A stretch of DNA of 42,750 nt from an uncultured Lachnospiraceae bacterium (GCA_910585555.1 CAJUFU010000023.1:723-43472); one strand, 5' to 3'. Shown: positions 9,001 through 16,483, counted from the stretch's first letter. Made by a program: numbers and translations. The notes: generated by a model not told the origin, from the sequence alone.

Positions 9001-9481
9001 CGCCTCTGTCACAATAGGGGGGATGGTGGCGGAGAAAAAGATTAAATATACGAAGAATGAAAAGGTGATGGCCTTTTTGCAGGTGGAGGACCTGGTGGGA
9101 ACGGTGGAGGTGATCGTGTTCCCGCGGGATTATGAGAAGTTTGGCAGTCATATCGTGGAGGACAGCAAGGTCTTTATCAAGGGCCGTGTTTCCCTGGAAG
9201 AGGACAAGGACGGGAAACTGATCTGTGAGCGGATTACGCCTTTTGCGTTAGTCCCCAGAAAGCTGTGGATTAAGTTCCCGGACAAGGCGGCTTACGAGAA
9301 GCAGAAGGAAGGCCTCTTTGAGGTGTTAAAGACCTCTGAGGGGCATGACAGCGTGGTGATTTATGTGGAGAATCCAAAGGCCATGAATCCCCTGCCTCCT
9401 AATTGGAACGTGCACGCAGAGGAAGGATTGGTGGGACAGCTCCAGGCGTTGTATGGGGAGGAGAATGTGAAGGTGGTATAA
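6026..9481 (+). CDS. dnaE: DNA polymerase III subunit alpha
   Basis: Replicative polymerase subunit, 1151 aa. An N-terminal PHP domain starts with HLHVHTEFSLLDG and covers about residues 1-210. The polymerase core has GPGRGSAAGS near 357 and the catalytic-aspartate motif PDIDVDF near 396-402. Fingers and a helix-hairpin-helix region follow, then an OB-fold near 990-1060 with FLQVEDLVGTVEV. The start at 6026 has GGGAAGG 8 nt upstream; the longer in-frame ATG would add 20 residues that overlap the promoter. Bacillota normally also have PolC; DnaE there mainly extends primers before PolC takes over. PolC is not in this window. Confidence 0.97.
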   Translation: MAFTHLHVHTEFSLLDGSNKIKEYVKRVKELGMDSAAITDHGVMYGVIDFYKAAKAEGINPVIGCEVYVAPHSRFDRELTGGEDRYYHLVLLAENNTGYANLVKIVSKGFTEGYYYRPRVDFEVLEQYHEGIIALSACLAGEVPRYIQKGLVDEAKKAALKYQAVFGKDNYFLELQDHGIPAQQSVNAVLLRMSKELDIPLAATNDVHYTYAEDAQPHDILLCLQTGKKVADEDRMRYEGGQYYVKSEEEMKGLFPYAWEAVENTQRIADRCHVEIEFGHYKVPHYEVPAGYDSWSYLNKLCQDGMQERYPQDDGSLKKRMEYELGIIQDMGFVDYFLIVWDYINFCRENGIAVGPGRGSAAGSIVSYCLKITNIDPIKYSLLFERFLNPERVSMPDIDVDFCYERRQEVIDYVGQKYGADKVVQIVTFGTMAAKGVIRDVGRVMDLPYAYVDRIAKMIPNEQNQGVSIDKALEMNPEFKTLYQEDEQVHNLINMCKRLEGLPRHTSMHAAGVVICPQEADNFVPLSRGSDGSITTQFPMTTIEELGLLKMDFLGLRTLTVIQNAVKLVEKSTGILIDIDHIDYDDRAVLASLGTGRTEGVFQLESGGMKSFMKELKPQSLEDVIAGISLYRPGPMDFIPKYIKGKNNPDSVTYDCPQLEPILAPTYGCIVYQEQVMQIVRDLGGYTMGRSDLVRRAMSKKKQYVMEQERKNFIYGNPEEGVPGCAANGIDEKVADHIYGTMMDFAKYAFNKSHAACYAVVAYQTAYLKYYHPVEFMAALMTSVIDNPSKVSEYIMTCRSMGIQILPPDINLGEKGFSVSGNQIRYALNAIKSVGGPLIEAVVAERRARGPYKNLADFASRVTDRDMNKRIVEHFIKAGAMDSLGGTRKQLLSVYLQVIESVQQNRRNNLAGQISLFDIASEDDKVDYQVSLPDVGEYSKEMKLAFEKEVLGIYISGHPLEEYQEMWRKKITNTTADFVWNEENGGTVVSDGASVTIGGMVAEKKIKYTKNEKVMAFLQVEDLVGTVEVIVFPRDYEKFGSHIVEDSKVFIKGRVSLEEDKDGKLICERITPFALVPRKLWIKFPDKAAYEKQKEGLFEVLKTSEGHDSVVIYVENPKAMNPLPPNWNVHAEEGLVGQLQALYGEENVKVV

Positions 9482-9519
9482 GATGCCTCGCCCAGTTTCA
9501 ATGTCTATGATGAAAAATA

Positions 9520-9548
9520 TTGAAAAACCTGATTTGATAATGTAAAAT
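9520..9548 (+). promoter_or_regulatory. Sigma-A promoter of pfkA
   Basis: TTGAAA (9520-9525) and TAAAAT (9543-9548) with a 17-nt spacer, in the 177-nt gap after dnaE. It predicts a leader of about 100 nt before the pfkA start. Confidence 0.72.
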
Positions 9549-9658
9549 ACAAATAGGATTTCAGCAGGTAATATGTAATGTTTAGAACTATATAAATACA
9601 GGCTTCTGTCATGGCGGGGGATAGGTGTATGGCAGGGCGGAAAGGCATGGTTATTGGT

Positions 9659-10633
9659 ATGGCGAAACAGATCAAGACAATCGGTGTGTTGACAAGCGGC
9701 GGCGACGCCCCGGGCATGAATGCGGCCATCCGCGCGGTGGTCAGAAAGGCGATTGCCAACGGCGCCAAGGTCAAGGGAATCAAGAAAGGGTATCAGGGTC
9801 TTTTGAATGAAGAAATCATAGACATGGAAAAATGGACTGTGTCTGATACGATTCAGCGGGGCGGTACTATATTAGGAACTGCCAGGTGTCACGAATTCCG
9901 CACGGAGGAAGGCCAGCAGAAAGGAGCGGATATCTGCCATAAGCATGGCATAGACGGTTTGGTGGTCATCGGCGGCGACGGTTCTTACCGCGGCGCGCAG
10001 GCCTTGTCCAGACATGGCATTAATACCATTGGGCTGCCGGGAACCATTGATTTGGATATTGCCTGTACAGAGTATACCATTGGATTTGATACGGCAATCA
10101 ACACGGCCATGCAGGCAATCGATAAGGTGCGGGATACTTCTTCCTCTCATGAGCGCTGCAGTATCATCGAGGTTATGGGAAGAAATGCGGGCTATATCGC
10201 TCTGTGGTGCGGCATCTCCAACGGTGCGGAGGATATTCTGCTTCCGGAGAAATATGATTACAATGAGCAGCAGATTATCAATAATATCATAGCGAACAGA
10301 AAGCGCGGCAAGACCCATCATCTGATTATCAACGCGGAGGGCATCGGGCATTCCACTTCCATGGCAAGACGAATCGAGGCCGCTACAGGTATTGAGACCA
10401 GGGCCACCATCCTTGGTTACATGCAGCGCGGCGGCTCGCCCACCTGTAAGGACAGATATTATGCTTCCATTATGGGATGCTATGCAGCTGATATTTTATG
10501 CGAAGGTAAGACCAACCGGGTGGTGGGATATCAGCACGGCGAATTTTTGGATTTTGATATCGAGGAGGCATTGAATATGCAGAAAGGGATTCCGGATTAT
10601 CCCTTCGAGATGTCAAAAGTGCTTTCGCAATAA
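9659..10633 (+). CDS. pfkA: ATP-dependent 6-phosphofructokinase
   Basis: Glycolytic enzyme phosphorylating fructose 6-phosphate. The 324-aa product has LTSGGDAPGMN near 11-21, GGDGS at 105-109 and PGTID at 127-131. Glycines at the two positions that are Asp and Lys in PPi enzymes point to ATP as donor. EVMGR and QRGGSP are also present. The segment after the catalytic Asp reads TIDLDIACTEYTIG rather than the common TIDNDIxGTDxTIG, but D131 and D133 are kept. Start choice: 9659 gives the family length and the usual N-terminus; in-frame ATGs at 9647 and 9611 exist, and the GGAAAGG before 9659 is a little far (13 nt). A terminator follows. Confidence 0.95.
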   Translation: MAKQIKTIGVLTSGGDAPGMNAAIRAVVRKAIANGAKVKGIKKGYQGLLNEEIIDMEKWTVSDTIQRGGTILGTARCHEFRTEEGQQKGADICHKHGIDGLVVIGGDGSYRGAQALSRHGINTIGLPGTIDLDIACTEYTIGFDTAINTAMQAIDKVRDTSSSHERCSIIEVMGRNAGYIALWCGISNGAEDILLPEKYDYNEQQIINNIIANRKRGKTHHLIINAEGIGHSTSMARRIEAATGIETRATILGYMQRGGSPTCKDRYYASIMGCYAADILCEGKTNRVVGYQHGEFLDFDIEEALNMQKGIPDYPFEMSKVLSQ

Positions 10634-10659
10634 CATCAGTTATATTATTAAGGGAGATT

Positions 10660-10690
10660 CCCCGCAGATGATATGGTCTGCGGGGTTTTG
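10660..10690 (+). terminator. Rho-independent terminator after pfkA
   Basis: A perfect 9-bp GC-rich stem CCCCGCAGA (10660-10668) with TCTGCGGGG (10677-10685), an 8-nt loop, then TTTTGT. It lies 27 nt after the pfkA stop and only about 32 nt before the next start codon. Confidence 0.88.
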
Positions 10691-10721
10691 TCTGCCGGTC
10701 ATCCGGGATAGGGAGGTTTAC

Positions 10722-11513
10722 ATGATTACAAGTCTCAGTAACAAGACAGTGAAAGAAATCGCTGCCCTTTCACAGAAAGGGAAGGAGCGGCATAAGAAGG
10801 ATGTCTTTGTGGCGGAGGGCATAAAGATGTTTCAAGAGGCACCCTTAGAGAGGGTCTGCGGGGTGTATGTGTCCTGTAGCGCCGAACAGGAAATCCTGAA
10901 ATTATGCGGTGAAAAACTGGCGGGAATTTCTTATGAAGTGGTGTCAGACGATGTCTTTGCAAAGATGTCAGATACCAAGACCCCGCAGGGGATTTTATGT
11001 CTGGTAAAACAGTTTCATTACGATTTAACTTTTCTGATGGAGAGGGGGATTAAAAAACAGTTGCTATTTGTCGTATTGGAGGATATGCAGGACCCGGGAA
11101 ATCTGGGGACTATTTTTCGAACGGCAGAGGCTGTGGGAGCCAATGGCATTATCATGAGCAGCCGTACAGTGGATGTCTATAATCCAAAGACAATCCGCTC
11201 CACCATGGGCTCCATTTACCGGGTTCCCTTTGTGTATGTGGACGACCTTTCTGCAGCGATAAAGGTTTTACAGGCGGAGGATGTCTGCGTATACGCGGCA
11301 CATCTCAATGGGCATGTCTTTTACGAAGCCGCTGATTATCGCAAAAGTACGGCCTTTTTGATTGGCAATGAGGGCAACGGTCTGCGAAAGGAGACGGCGG
11401 CGTGCGCGGACGCTCTGCTGAAGATTCCCATGGAGGGACGTGTGGAGTCGCTCAATGCGGCGGTGGCCTCTTCTGTCTTGCTGTATGAGGCATATCGACA
11501 AAGACGGGTGTAA
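10722..11513 (+). CDS. TrmH/SpoU-family RNA 2'-O-methyltransferase
   Basis: Predicted SAM-dependent ribose methyltransferase acting on rRNA or tRNA; 263 aa. The N-terminal ~100 residues (NKTVKEIAAL, KDVFVAEGIKMF) form the substrate-binding domain. The C-terminal SPOUT knot domain has EDMQDPGNLGTIFRTAEA (motif 1), FLIGNEGNGL (motif 2) and IPMEGRVESLNAAVA (motif 3). The start has GGGAGG 5 nt upstream; an in-frame ATG at 10668 lies inside the pfkA terminator and is unlikely. RlmB-like and TsnR-like members look alike, so the target nucleotide is not assigned. Confidence 0.9.
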   Translation: MITSLSNKTVKEIAALSQKGKERHKKDVFVAEGIKMFQEAPLERVCGVYVSCSAEQEILKLCGEKLAGISYEVVSDDVFAKMSDTKTPQGILCLVKQFHYDLTFLMERGIKKQLLFVVLEDMQDPGNLGTIFRTAEAVGANGIIMSSRTVDVYNPKTIRSTMGSIYRVPFVYVDDLSAAIKVLQAEDVCVYAAHLNGHVFYEAADYRKSTAFLIGNEGNGLRKETAACADALLKIPMEGRVESLNAAVASSVLLYEAYRQRRV

Positions 11514-11554
11514 TTTTATATTGGAAATAGTAAGTGTTATCAAAATGGGGAAGA

Positions 11555-11580
11555 CATGCCGTCGGGGCATGATTTCTTAA
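11555..11580 (+). terminator. Possible terminator after the RNA methyltransferase gene
   Basis: CATGCC (11555-11560) pairs with GGCATG (11566-11571) around a 5-nt loop, followed by ATTTCTTAA. The stem is short and the T-run interrupted. Confidence 0.5.
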
Positions 11581-11747
11581 AAGGATGTCATTGCTGCAGG
11601 ATTTTTAATAGGTTGTGTTATACACAGAATGAAGATGAATTAAAACAGGATTTAACACAATAATAACGGGCTGAATGATAAAACCCTGAAATGGCCATAA
11701 AAGTACATGCGTTACTGACAACTTTTTGTGATACCGGATGAAGAGGA

Positions 11748-11776
11748 TTGTATTCAGACTGAGATAGAGATAAAAT
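11748..11776 (+). promoter_or_regulatory. Sigma-A promoter of proC
   Basis: TTGTAT (11748-11753) and TAAAAT (11771-11776) with a 17-nt spacer, about 60 nt before the proC start. Confidence 0.65.
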
Positions 11777-11838
11777 AAGTAGCTGATGTTATTAAATGTT
11801 TTTGGCTTGCGGTAGATCATTTAAGGAGGGACAAAACG

Positions 11839-12633
11839 ATGAAGATTGGATTTATTGGACTGGGTAATATGGCGAGGGCCATGATCGGCGGTATGCTGGA
11901 GAAAGAGATGGTACAGGCGGCAGATATCATCGGTTCCGCTAAGACTAAGAAAACTTTGGAGGCGGTGCATGAAACCTATGGGATTGCGGTGACGGATTCC
12001 AACAGGACAGTGGCTGAGCAGGTGGAGGTATTGGTTTTGGCAGTGAAGCCCCAGTTCTTAGGAGAAGTGATAGCGGAGATTCGAGCGGTGCTGCCGGAAG
12101 ATACACTTGTAATCAGTATTGCGGCAGGCAAATCCCTTACCTGGCTGGAAGAGGCTTTTGGCAAATGGGTAAAGCTGGTACGCTTCATGCCCAATACACC
12201 TGCCCTGGTGGGGGAGGGCTGCACGGGAATCTGTGTAAATGACGCTGTCTCCCAAGAGGAACAGGCTTACAGCTTACAGCTGGCGGAAAGTTTTGGTAAA
12301 GGAGACTTTGTGGAAGAGCGTCTGATGGATGCGGTGGGAGCAGTAAGCGGCAGTTCCCCGGCCTATGTGTTTTTGTTTATGGAGGCCATGGCGGATGCGG
12401 GTGTGGCGGCAGGACTTCCCCGAAAGAAAGCTTATGAATTTGCGGCACAGGCAGTATATGGAAGCGCAAAGCTCATGCTTAAGACGGGCAGCCACCCCGG
12501 TGAGTTAAAGGATATGGTCTGTTCGCCGGGCGGTACTACCATAGAGGGTGTACGTATATTAGAAGAAAGAGGTTTTCGCGGGGCGGTCATGGATGCTCTT
12601 CTTGCCACGGTCGAAAAGTCAAAAAAATTGTAA
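11839..12633 (+). CDS. proC: Pyrroline-5-carboxylate reductase
   Basis: Last step of proline synthesis: NAD(P)H-dependent reduction of pyrroline-5-carboxylate. The 264-aa product has an N-terminal Rossmann motif GFIGLGNMA, LAVKPQ near 73-78, RFMPNTPALVGEG near 115-127, and the C-terminal helical domain with AVSGSSPAYVFLFMEA and HPGELKDMVCSPGGTT. AAGGAGGG lies 9 nt upstream of the ATG, which settles the start. It has its own promoter and no proA/proB neighbour. Confidence 0.96.
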   Translation: MKIGFIGLGNMARAMIGGMLEKEMVQAADIIGSAKTKKTLEAVHETYGIAVTDSNRTVAEQVEVLVLAVKPQFLGEVIAEIRAVLPEDTLVISIAAGKSLTWLEEAFGKWVKLVRFMPNTPALVGEGCTGICVNDAVSQEEQAYSLQLAESFGKGDFVEERLMDAVGAVSGSSPAYVFLFMEAMADAGVAAGLPRKKAYEFAAQAVYGSAKLMLKTGSHPGELKDMVCSPGGTTIEGVRILEERGFRGAVMDALLATVEKSKKL

Positions 12634-12693
12634 AGATTTAGTAACAGAATAGTAGCAGAAAAGTAGCATAAAAGAGGGACATGCTGCGTAAAC

Positions 12694-12722
12694 TTGACAA
12701 AGAATAGGTGGTTTGCTAAAAT
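12694..12722 (+). promoter_or_regulatory. Strong sigma-A promoter of the cell wall hydrolase gene
   Basis: Perfect TTGACA (12694-12699), 17-nt spacer and TAAAAT (12717-12722), with TGC directly before the -10 (extended -10). Transcription would begin near 12729. Confidence 0.85.
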
Positions 12723-12737
12723 TATCCATACTTAAGT

Positions 12738-12754
12738 TGTAACAATTTTGTAAC
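12738..12754 (+). promoter_or_regulatory. Predicted WalR (YycF) box in the hydrolase leader
   Basis: TGTAAC (12738-12743), five bases, TGTAAC (12749-12754). This matches the published WalR recognition pattern TGTWAH-N5-TGTWAH exactly. WalR controls cell wall hydrolase genes in Bacillus and Staphylococcus, and the gene downstream is a predicted wall hydrolase. The box lies just downstream of the predicted start site, a position that would favour repression. Confidence 0.6.
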
Positions 12755-12785
12755 AATCTTATTGTGGGAGGATGGAGGAACATTT

Positions 12786-13865
12786 ATGCTGAGAGGCAGA
12801 AAGGGATACAGGATTCTGCTTGCCGGACTTATTCTCAGTCTAAGTATGTTGGGCATGTCGCGTATGGATGTACAGGCTGCCAGCAGGAAAGAGTATTTGG
12901 ATTCTCTGAATGCGGGGATTATGAAGATCATTGATCCGACTTCGGACTGCGCAGACGAGGATGCAATTCAAAAGCTGACAGAGGTGTCACAAAGGGACGG
13001 CGCGGGAATGGAGGAAGAATCTGACCTGGTCATGGTCAATGTGCAGGTGGCCATGAATGTACGTGAGGAGGCAGATGAAGAATCGAATAAAGTGGGACTG
13101 CTCTATAAAGACTGCGGCGGCAGGATTTTAGAGCGAAAGGATGGCTGGACAAGACTTCGCAGCGGCGATCTGGTAGGATGGGCCAACGATGAATATCTTC
13201 TTTTTGGACAAGAGGCAGAAGACCTGGCGAATGAGGTGGGCAATCTGATCGTGTTGATCAAGACAGAGGCCCTGTGTGTGCGGAAGGAGCCGGATGTGGA
13301 TGCCCAGGCGGTAGGTTTTATACCGGAGGACGAAGAGCTGGAGATTATCGAAATGCTCGACGAGGACTGGATCAGCGTCAAGTATGAGGAAGAAGTGGGC
13401 TATGTTTCCGCAGAGTATGTGGATATAGATTTTCACATCGATGAAGGCGAGACGATGGTGGCGATTCAAAAGCGTGAGGAAGCGGAGCGCAAAGCGAAAC
13501 TGACGGCGAACCAGGGAGCTGTTGTGGTTGGCGGCGATGATACCAGGCTTTTGGCGGCACTGATTTATTGTGAGGCGGGCGGCGAGAGCTATAACGGCAA
13601 GCTGGCTGTGGGCGCGGTGGTCATGAACCGTGTCAGGAGTCCTGCTTATCCTAATACAATATCGAGCGTTATTTATGCATCTGGACAGTTTACGCCTGCT
13701 ATTAACGGCAAGGTGGCCCGTGTTTACGGCGGCGATATTCCGGAAAGCTGCTATCAGGCGGCGCAGGCGGCGATTGCCGGGGAGACGAACGTGGGCGGTG
13801 CAACCCATTTCAGACGGGCAGGCAATCACGATGGGCTGTTGATCGATCACCAGGTATTCTGGTAG
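12786..13865 (+). CDS. Secreted cell wall hydrolase: two SH3-like domains plus SleB-type hydrolase domain
   Basis: 359-aa exported protein that probably cuts peptidoglycan. Residues 1-29 form a signal peptide (positive start, hydrophobic core, likely cleavage after VQA). Two bacterial SH3-like domains follow near 80-138 (MNVREEADEESNKVGLL) and 152-215 (LCVRKEPDVDAQAVGF). A Hydrolase_2/SleB domain covers about 250-359, with LIYCEAGGES (likely catalytic Glu), VGAVVMNRV and ATHFRRAGNHDG. SleB is a spore-cortex lytic enzyme, but many relatives with SH3 domains are vegetative. The start at 12786 has GGAGG 7 nt upstream; an earlier in-frame ATG at 12762 lacks one. The promoter and WalR box support control by wall status. 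Confidence 0.88.
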   Translation: MLRGRKGYRILLAGLILSLSMLGMSRMDVQAASRKEYLDSLNAGIMKIIDPTSDCADEDAIQKLTEVSQRDGAGMEEESDLVMVNVQVAMNVREEADEESNKVGLLYKDCGGRILERKDGWTRLRSGDLVGWANDEYLLFGQEAEDLANEVGNLIVLIKTEALCVRKEPDVDAQAVGFIPEDEELEIIEMLDEDWISVKYEEEVGYVSAEYVDIDFHIDEGETMVAIQKREEAERKAKLTANQGAVVVGGDDTRLLAALIYCEAGGESYNGKLAVGAVVMNRVRSPAYPNTISSVIYASGQFTPAINGKVARVYGGDIPESCYQAAQAAIAGETNVGGATHFRRAGNHDGLLIDHQVFW

Positions 13866-13901
13866 GAGGTGTGCGGACAGGACAGAATGTGTCGATATTT
13901 C

Positions 13902-13930
13902 TTGCTACTTTGGGGATAATATAGTAAGAT
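13902..13930 (+). promoter_or_regulatory. Possible promoter of the NfeD-SPFH operon
   Basis: TTGCTA (13902-13907) and TAAGAT (13925-13930) with a 17-nt spacer, about 44 nt before the GTG start. Both hexamers are only moderate matches. Confidence 0.4.
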
Positions 13931-13973
13931 AAATATGTTAGCGTGAAAACGACAGGAAAAGGAGTGAGAACGT

Positions 13974-14432
13974 GTGATTTATTTAATGGATTTAAACATG
14001 ACAGTTTTATGGCTGGCTATTTTGGTGGTGCTGGTGGTCATAGAACTTCTCACCATGGGTCTCACGACAATCTGGTTTGCGGGCGGCGCCCTGGTGGCAA
14101 CGATTGCCTCTTTGTTCGGCGCACCTTTAGCTTTGCAGGTTATCCTTTTTTTGGCAGCATCCGCACTCCTTTTGTACTTTACCAGGCCGATTGCAGTCAA
14201 ATACTTTAATAAAGACAGAGTCCGCACCAATGCGGAGAGTCTGGTGGGACGTCAGGCGATTGTGATCAGCGAGATTGATAATCTGCAGGGAATCGGGCAG
14301 GTCAATGTGGGTGGTATGGAATGGTCGGCACGCACCAGGGTGGACGGTGTGAAGCTGCCGGTGGGTACTGTGACCACAATTCTGGCTATCAATGGCGTTA
14401 AACTAATCGTGGAAGAGAGAAAAGAAGTATAA
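13974..14432 (+). CDS. NfeD-family membrane protein
   Basis: 152-aa membrane protein of the NfeD family, partner of SPFH/stomatin proteins in membrane microdomains. Residues 8-70 hold two or three hydrophobic helices; residues 85-150 form the soluble OB-fold tail (SLVGRQAIVIS, VNVGGMEWSAR). It starts at GTG 13974, with AAAAGGAG 9 nt upstream; the ATG 12 nt further on has worse spacing. The SPFH gene follows after 25 nt, and this pairing is the classic NfeD arrangement. The short form lacks the N-terminal ClpP-like protease domain of long NfeD. Confidence 0.9.
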   Translation: MIYLMDLNMTVLWLAILVVLVVIELLTMGLTTIWFAGGALVATIASLFGAPLALQVILFLAASALLLYFTRPIAVKYFNKDRVRTNAESLVGRQAIVISEIDNLQGIGQVNVGGMEWSARTRVDGVKLPVGTVTTILAINGVKLIVEERKEV

Positions 14433-14457
14433 AGATACTTCGGAATGGAGGAAGAAA

Positions 14458-15378
14458 ATGGGTGGAATCATTGCATTAGTGGTAATCTTGATTTTGATCG
14501 TTATGATATTATTATCCTGTATCAAAATCGTTCCCCAGGCACATGCTTATGTTGTGGAGAGATTGGGGGCATACCAGCAGACATGGTCTGTGGGCCTGCA
14601 CCTGAAAGTCCCTTTTATTGATAAAGTAGCCAAGAGAGTGATTTTGAAAGAACAGGTGGTGGATTTCGCACCCCAGCCTGTGATCACCAAAGATAACGTT
14701 ACGATGCGGATTGATACGGTGGTGTTTTTCCAGATCACAGACCCGAAACTGTTTGCATACGGTGTGGAAAATCCCATCATGGCAATTGAGAATCTGACGG
14801 CGACTACCCTTCGAAATATTATCGGCGAGATGGAGCTTGACCAGACACTCACATCCAGAGAAGTCATTAATACAAAGATGCGTGCATCTCTCGATATTGC
14901 AACGGACCCTTGGGGTATCAAGGTGAACCGCGTGGAGCTTAAGAATATCATTCCGCCGGCGGCAATCCAGGATGCCATGGAGAAACAGATGAAGGCGGAG
15001 CGTGAGCGCCGTGAGGCGATTCTGCGTGCGGAAGGTGAGAAGAAGTCCACCGTCCTGGTAGCGGAAGGTCAGAAAGAATCTGCGATCTTAGAGGCAGAGG
15101 CGGAGAAGCAGTCTGCCATCCTGCGGGCTGAGGCGCAGAAGGAGAAGATGATTCGTGAGGCGGAAGGTGAGGCCGAGGCGATTCTGAAGGTGCAGAAGGC
15201 TACCGCGGACGGTATCCGGATGATTCGTGAGGCAGGCGCCGACGAGGCGGTGTTAAAGATTAAGAGCCTGGAAGCTTTCGAGAAGGCGGCGGACGGCCAG
15301 GCAACCAAGATTATCATTCCCTCAGAGATTCAGGGTCTTGCCGGGCTGGCAGCCTCTGCGAGAGAGTTATTAAAATAA
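14458..15378 (+). CDS. SPFH/Band 7 (stomatin/paraslipin-like) protein
   Basis: 306-aa membrane-anchored scaffold protein. An N-terminal hydrophobic helix (residues 3-24) is followed by the SPFH domain (about 25-185; VVERLGAYQQTW, ITDPKLFAYGVENP). A long Ala/Glu/Lys-rich coiled coil (about 180-245) contains repeats of the RAEGEKKS / LEAEAEKQS / LRAEAQKEK type. The C-terminal part (AGLAASARELL) is typical of the QmcA/paraslipin branch. GGAGG lies just upstream of the ATG. It forms an operon with NfeD. Such proteins oligomerise at the membrane; a specific client is not known. Confidence 0.93.
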   Translation: MGGIIALVVILILIVMILLSCIKIVPQAHAYVVERLGAYQQTWSVGLHLKVPFIDKVAKRVILKEQVVDFAPQPVITKDNVTMRIDTVVFFQITDPKLFAYGVENPIMAIENLTATTLRNIIGEMELDQTLTSREVINTKMRASLDIATDPWGIKVNRVELKNIIPPAAIQDAMEKQMKAERERREAILRAEGEKKSTVLVAEGQKESAILEAEAEKQSAILRAEAQKEKMIREAEGEAEAILKVQKATADGIRMIREAGADEAVLKIKSLEAFEKAADGQATKIIIPSEIQGLAGLAASARELLK

Positions 15379-15382
15379 CAGA

Positions 15383-15411
15383 TTGGAATTTGGGAAGTTC
15401 CCTAATAGGAT
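15383..15411 (+). promoter_or_regulatory. Possible promoter of argF
   Basis: TTGGAA (15383-15388) and TAGGAT (15406-15411) with a 17-nt spacer. The palindrome GGGAA-G-TTCCC (15392-15402) lies inside the spacer. If active, the transcript would start close to 15418, right at the hairpin that follows. Confidence 0.42.
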
Positions 15412-15419
15412 GAAAACAG

Positions 15420-15448
15420 CAGGACGGTTCTGTAGACCGTCCTGTTTG
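15420..15448 (+). terminator. Hairpin terminator between the SPFH gene and argF (or 5' hairpin of argF mRNA)
   Basis: A perfect 9-bp stem CAGGACGGT (15420-15428) with ACCGTCCTG (15436-15444), a 7-nt loop, then TTTGG. It probably ends the NfeD-SPFH transcript, but the T-run is short and argF starts only 32 nt later. Confidence 0.7.
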
Positions 15449-15479
15449 GTGTATGACAGCGGAAAGGAAGGATAAGATT

Positions 15480-16481
15480 ATGAATCTGACAGGACGTCAC
15501 TTTTTAAAACTTTTGGATTTTACACCGGAAGAAATTACCTACATGCTGGATGTGGCCGCGGATTTGAAGGCCAAGAAGAAAAAGGGCATCCCCGTGGATA
15601 TCCACCGGGGCAAGAATGTGGCTCTTATTTTTGAAAAGACAAGCACCAGAACCCGCTGCTCCTTCGAGGTGGCGGCACACGATTTGGGCATGGGTACTAC
15701 ATACTTAGACCCCAAGGGCTCGCAGATTGGCAAGAAGGAAAGCATTGCGGACACGGCCAGAGTGCTGGACCGCATGTATGAGGGGATTGAGTACCGCGGC
15801 TTCGGGCAGGAGATTGTGGAAGAATTGGCCAAATATGCGGGCGTGCCTGTTTGGAACGGTCTGACCAATGAATTTCATCCCACGCAGATGCTGGCGGACT
15901 TTTTGACCATCAGAGAGCATTTCGGGCATCTGAAAGGAATTAAGCTGACTTACATGGGAGATGCCAGATACAACATGGGCAATTCGCTGATGGCGGCCTG
16001 TGCCAAGATGGGCATGGAATTTACGGCCTGCACCAGCAGCAAATACTTCCCGGAAGAAGCGCTGGTAAAGACTTGCCAGGAGATTGCCAATAAGACCGGC
16101 GGCAGTATCCGTCTGACGGAGGATGTGGAGACGGGAGCATCCGGCGCCGATGTGATCTATACGGATGTGTGGGTATCTATGGGAGAACCGGAGCAGGTCT
16201 GGGAGGAAAGGCTTCATGATCTTACGCCCTATCAGGTCAACAGTCATGTGATGGAGCTTGCCGGTAAAGACGCCGTGTTTATGCACTGCCTGCCGGCTTT
16301 CCATGATCATAACACCGATATCGGCAGAGAGATCGGTAAGAAGTATGGGATGAAAGAACTGGAAGTGACGGATGAGGTTTTTGAGTCTGCACAGTCCATC
16401 GTGTTTGACGAGGCGGAGAACCGTATGCATACCATCAAGGCCGTGATGGCAGTGACCTTAGGGGAATATAAGCTGGCATAA
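15480..16481 (+). CDS. argF: Ornithine carbamoyltransferase
   Basis: Makes citrulline from ornithine and carbamoyl phosphate. 333 aa with the carbamoyl phosphate loop STRTR at 55-59, EFHPTQMLAD near 131-140, the GDARYNMGNSL segment and the ornithine-site motif HCLP at 269-272. The ATG at 15480 has AGGAAGG 8 nt upstream; the in-frame ATG at 15453 lies next to the hairpin and lacks a site. Neighbours are not arginine genes, so an anabolic (ArgF) or catabolic (ArcB) role cannot be decided from context; arcA and arcC are absent here. birA follows after only 2 nt, suggesting co-transcription. Confidence 0.95.
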   Translation: MNLTGRHFLKLLDFTPEEITYMLDVAADLKAKKKKGIPVDIHRGKNVALIFEKTSTRTRCSFEVAAHDLGMGTTYLDPKGSQIGKKESIADTARVLDRMYEGIEYRGFGQEIVEELAKYAGVPVWNGLTNEFHPTQMLADFLTIREHFGHLKGIKLTYMGDARYNMGNSLMAACAKMGMEFTACTSSKYFPEEALVKTCQEIANKTGGSIRLTEDVETGASGADVIYTDVWVSMGEPEQVWEERLHDLTPYQVNSHVMELAGKDAVFMHCLPAFHDHNTDIGREIGKKYGMKELEVTDEVFESAQSIVFDEAENRMHTIKAVMAVTLGEYKLA

Positions 16482-16483
16482 GA

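Larger units (their letters stand above)
11514..11838 (+). other. Intergenic region between the methyltransferase gene and proC
   Basis: 325 bases, AT-rich, without a supportable gene on either strand. It holds a weak terminator at the left and a promoter for proC at the right, both listed separately. The middle part (about 11590-11740) shows nothing I can name. Confidence 0.7.

Noticed and set aside
12650..12671. Direct repeat AGTAGCAGAAA/AGTAGCATAAA before the wall hydrolase promoter.
   Set aside because: Imperfect, short and not matching any regulator motif I know; could be chance in AT-rich DNA.
15001..15190. Repetitive DNA in the SPFH gene as a mobile or CRISPR-like repeat.
   Set aside because: The repeats are in frame and encode the normal Ala/Glu-rich coiled coil of the family.
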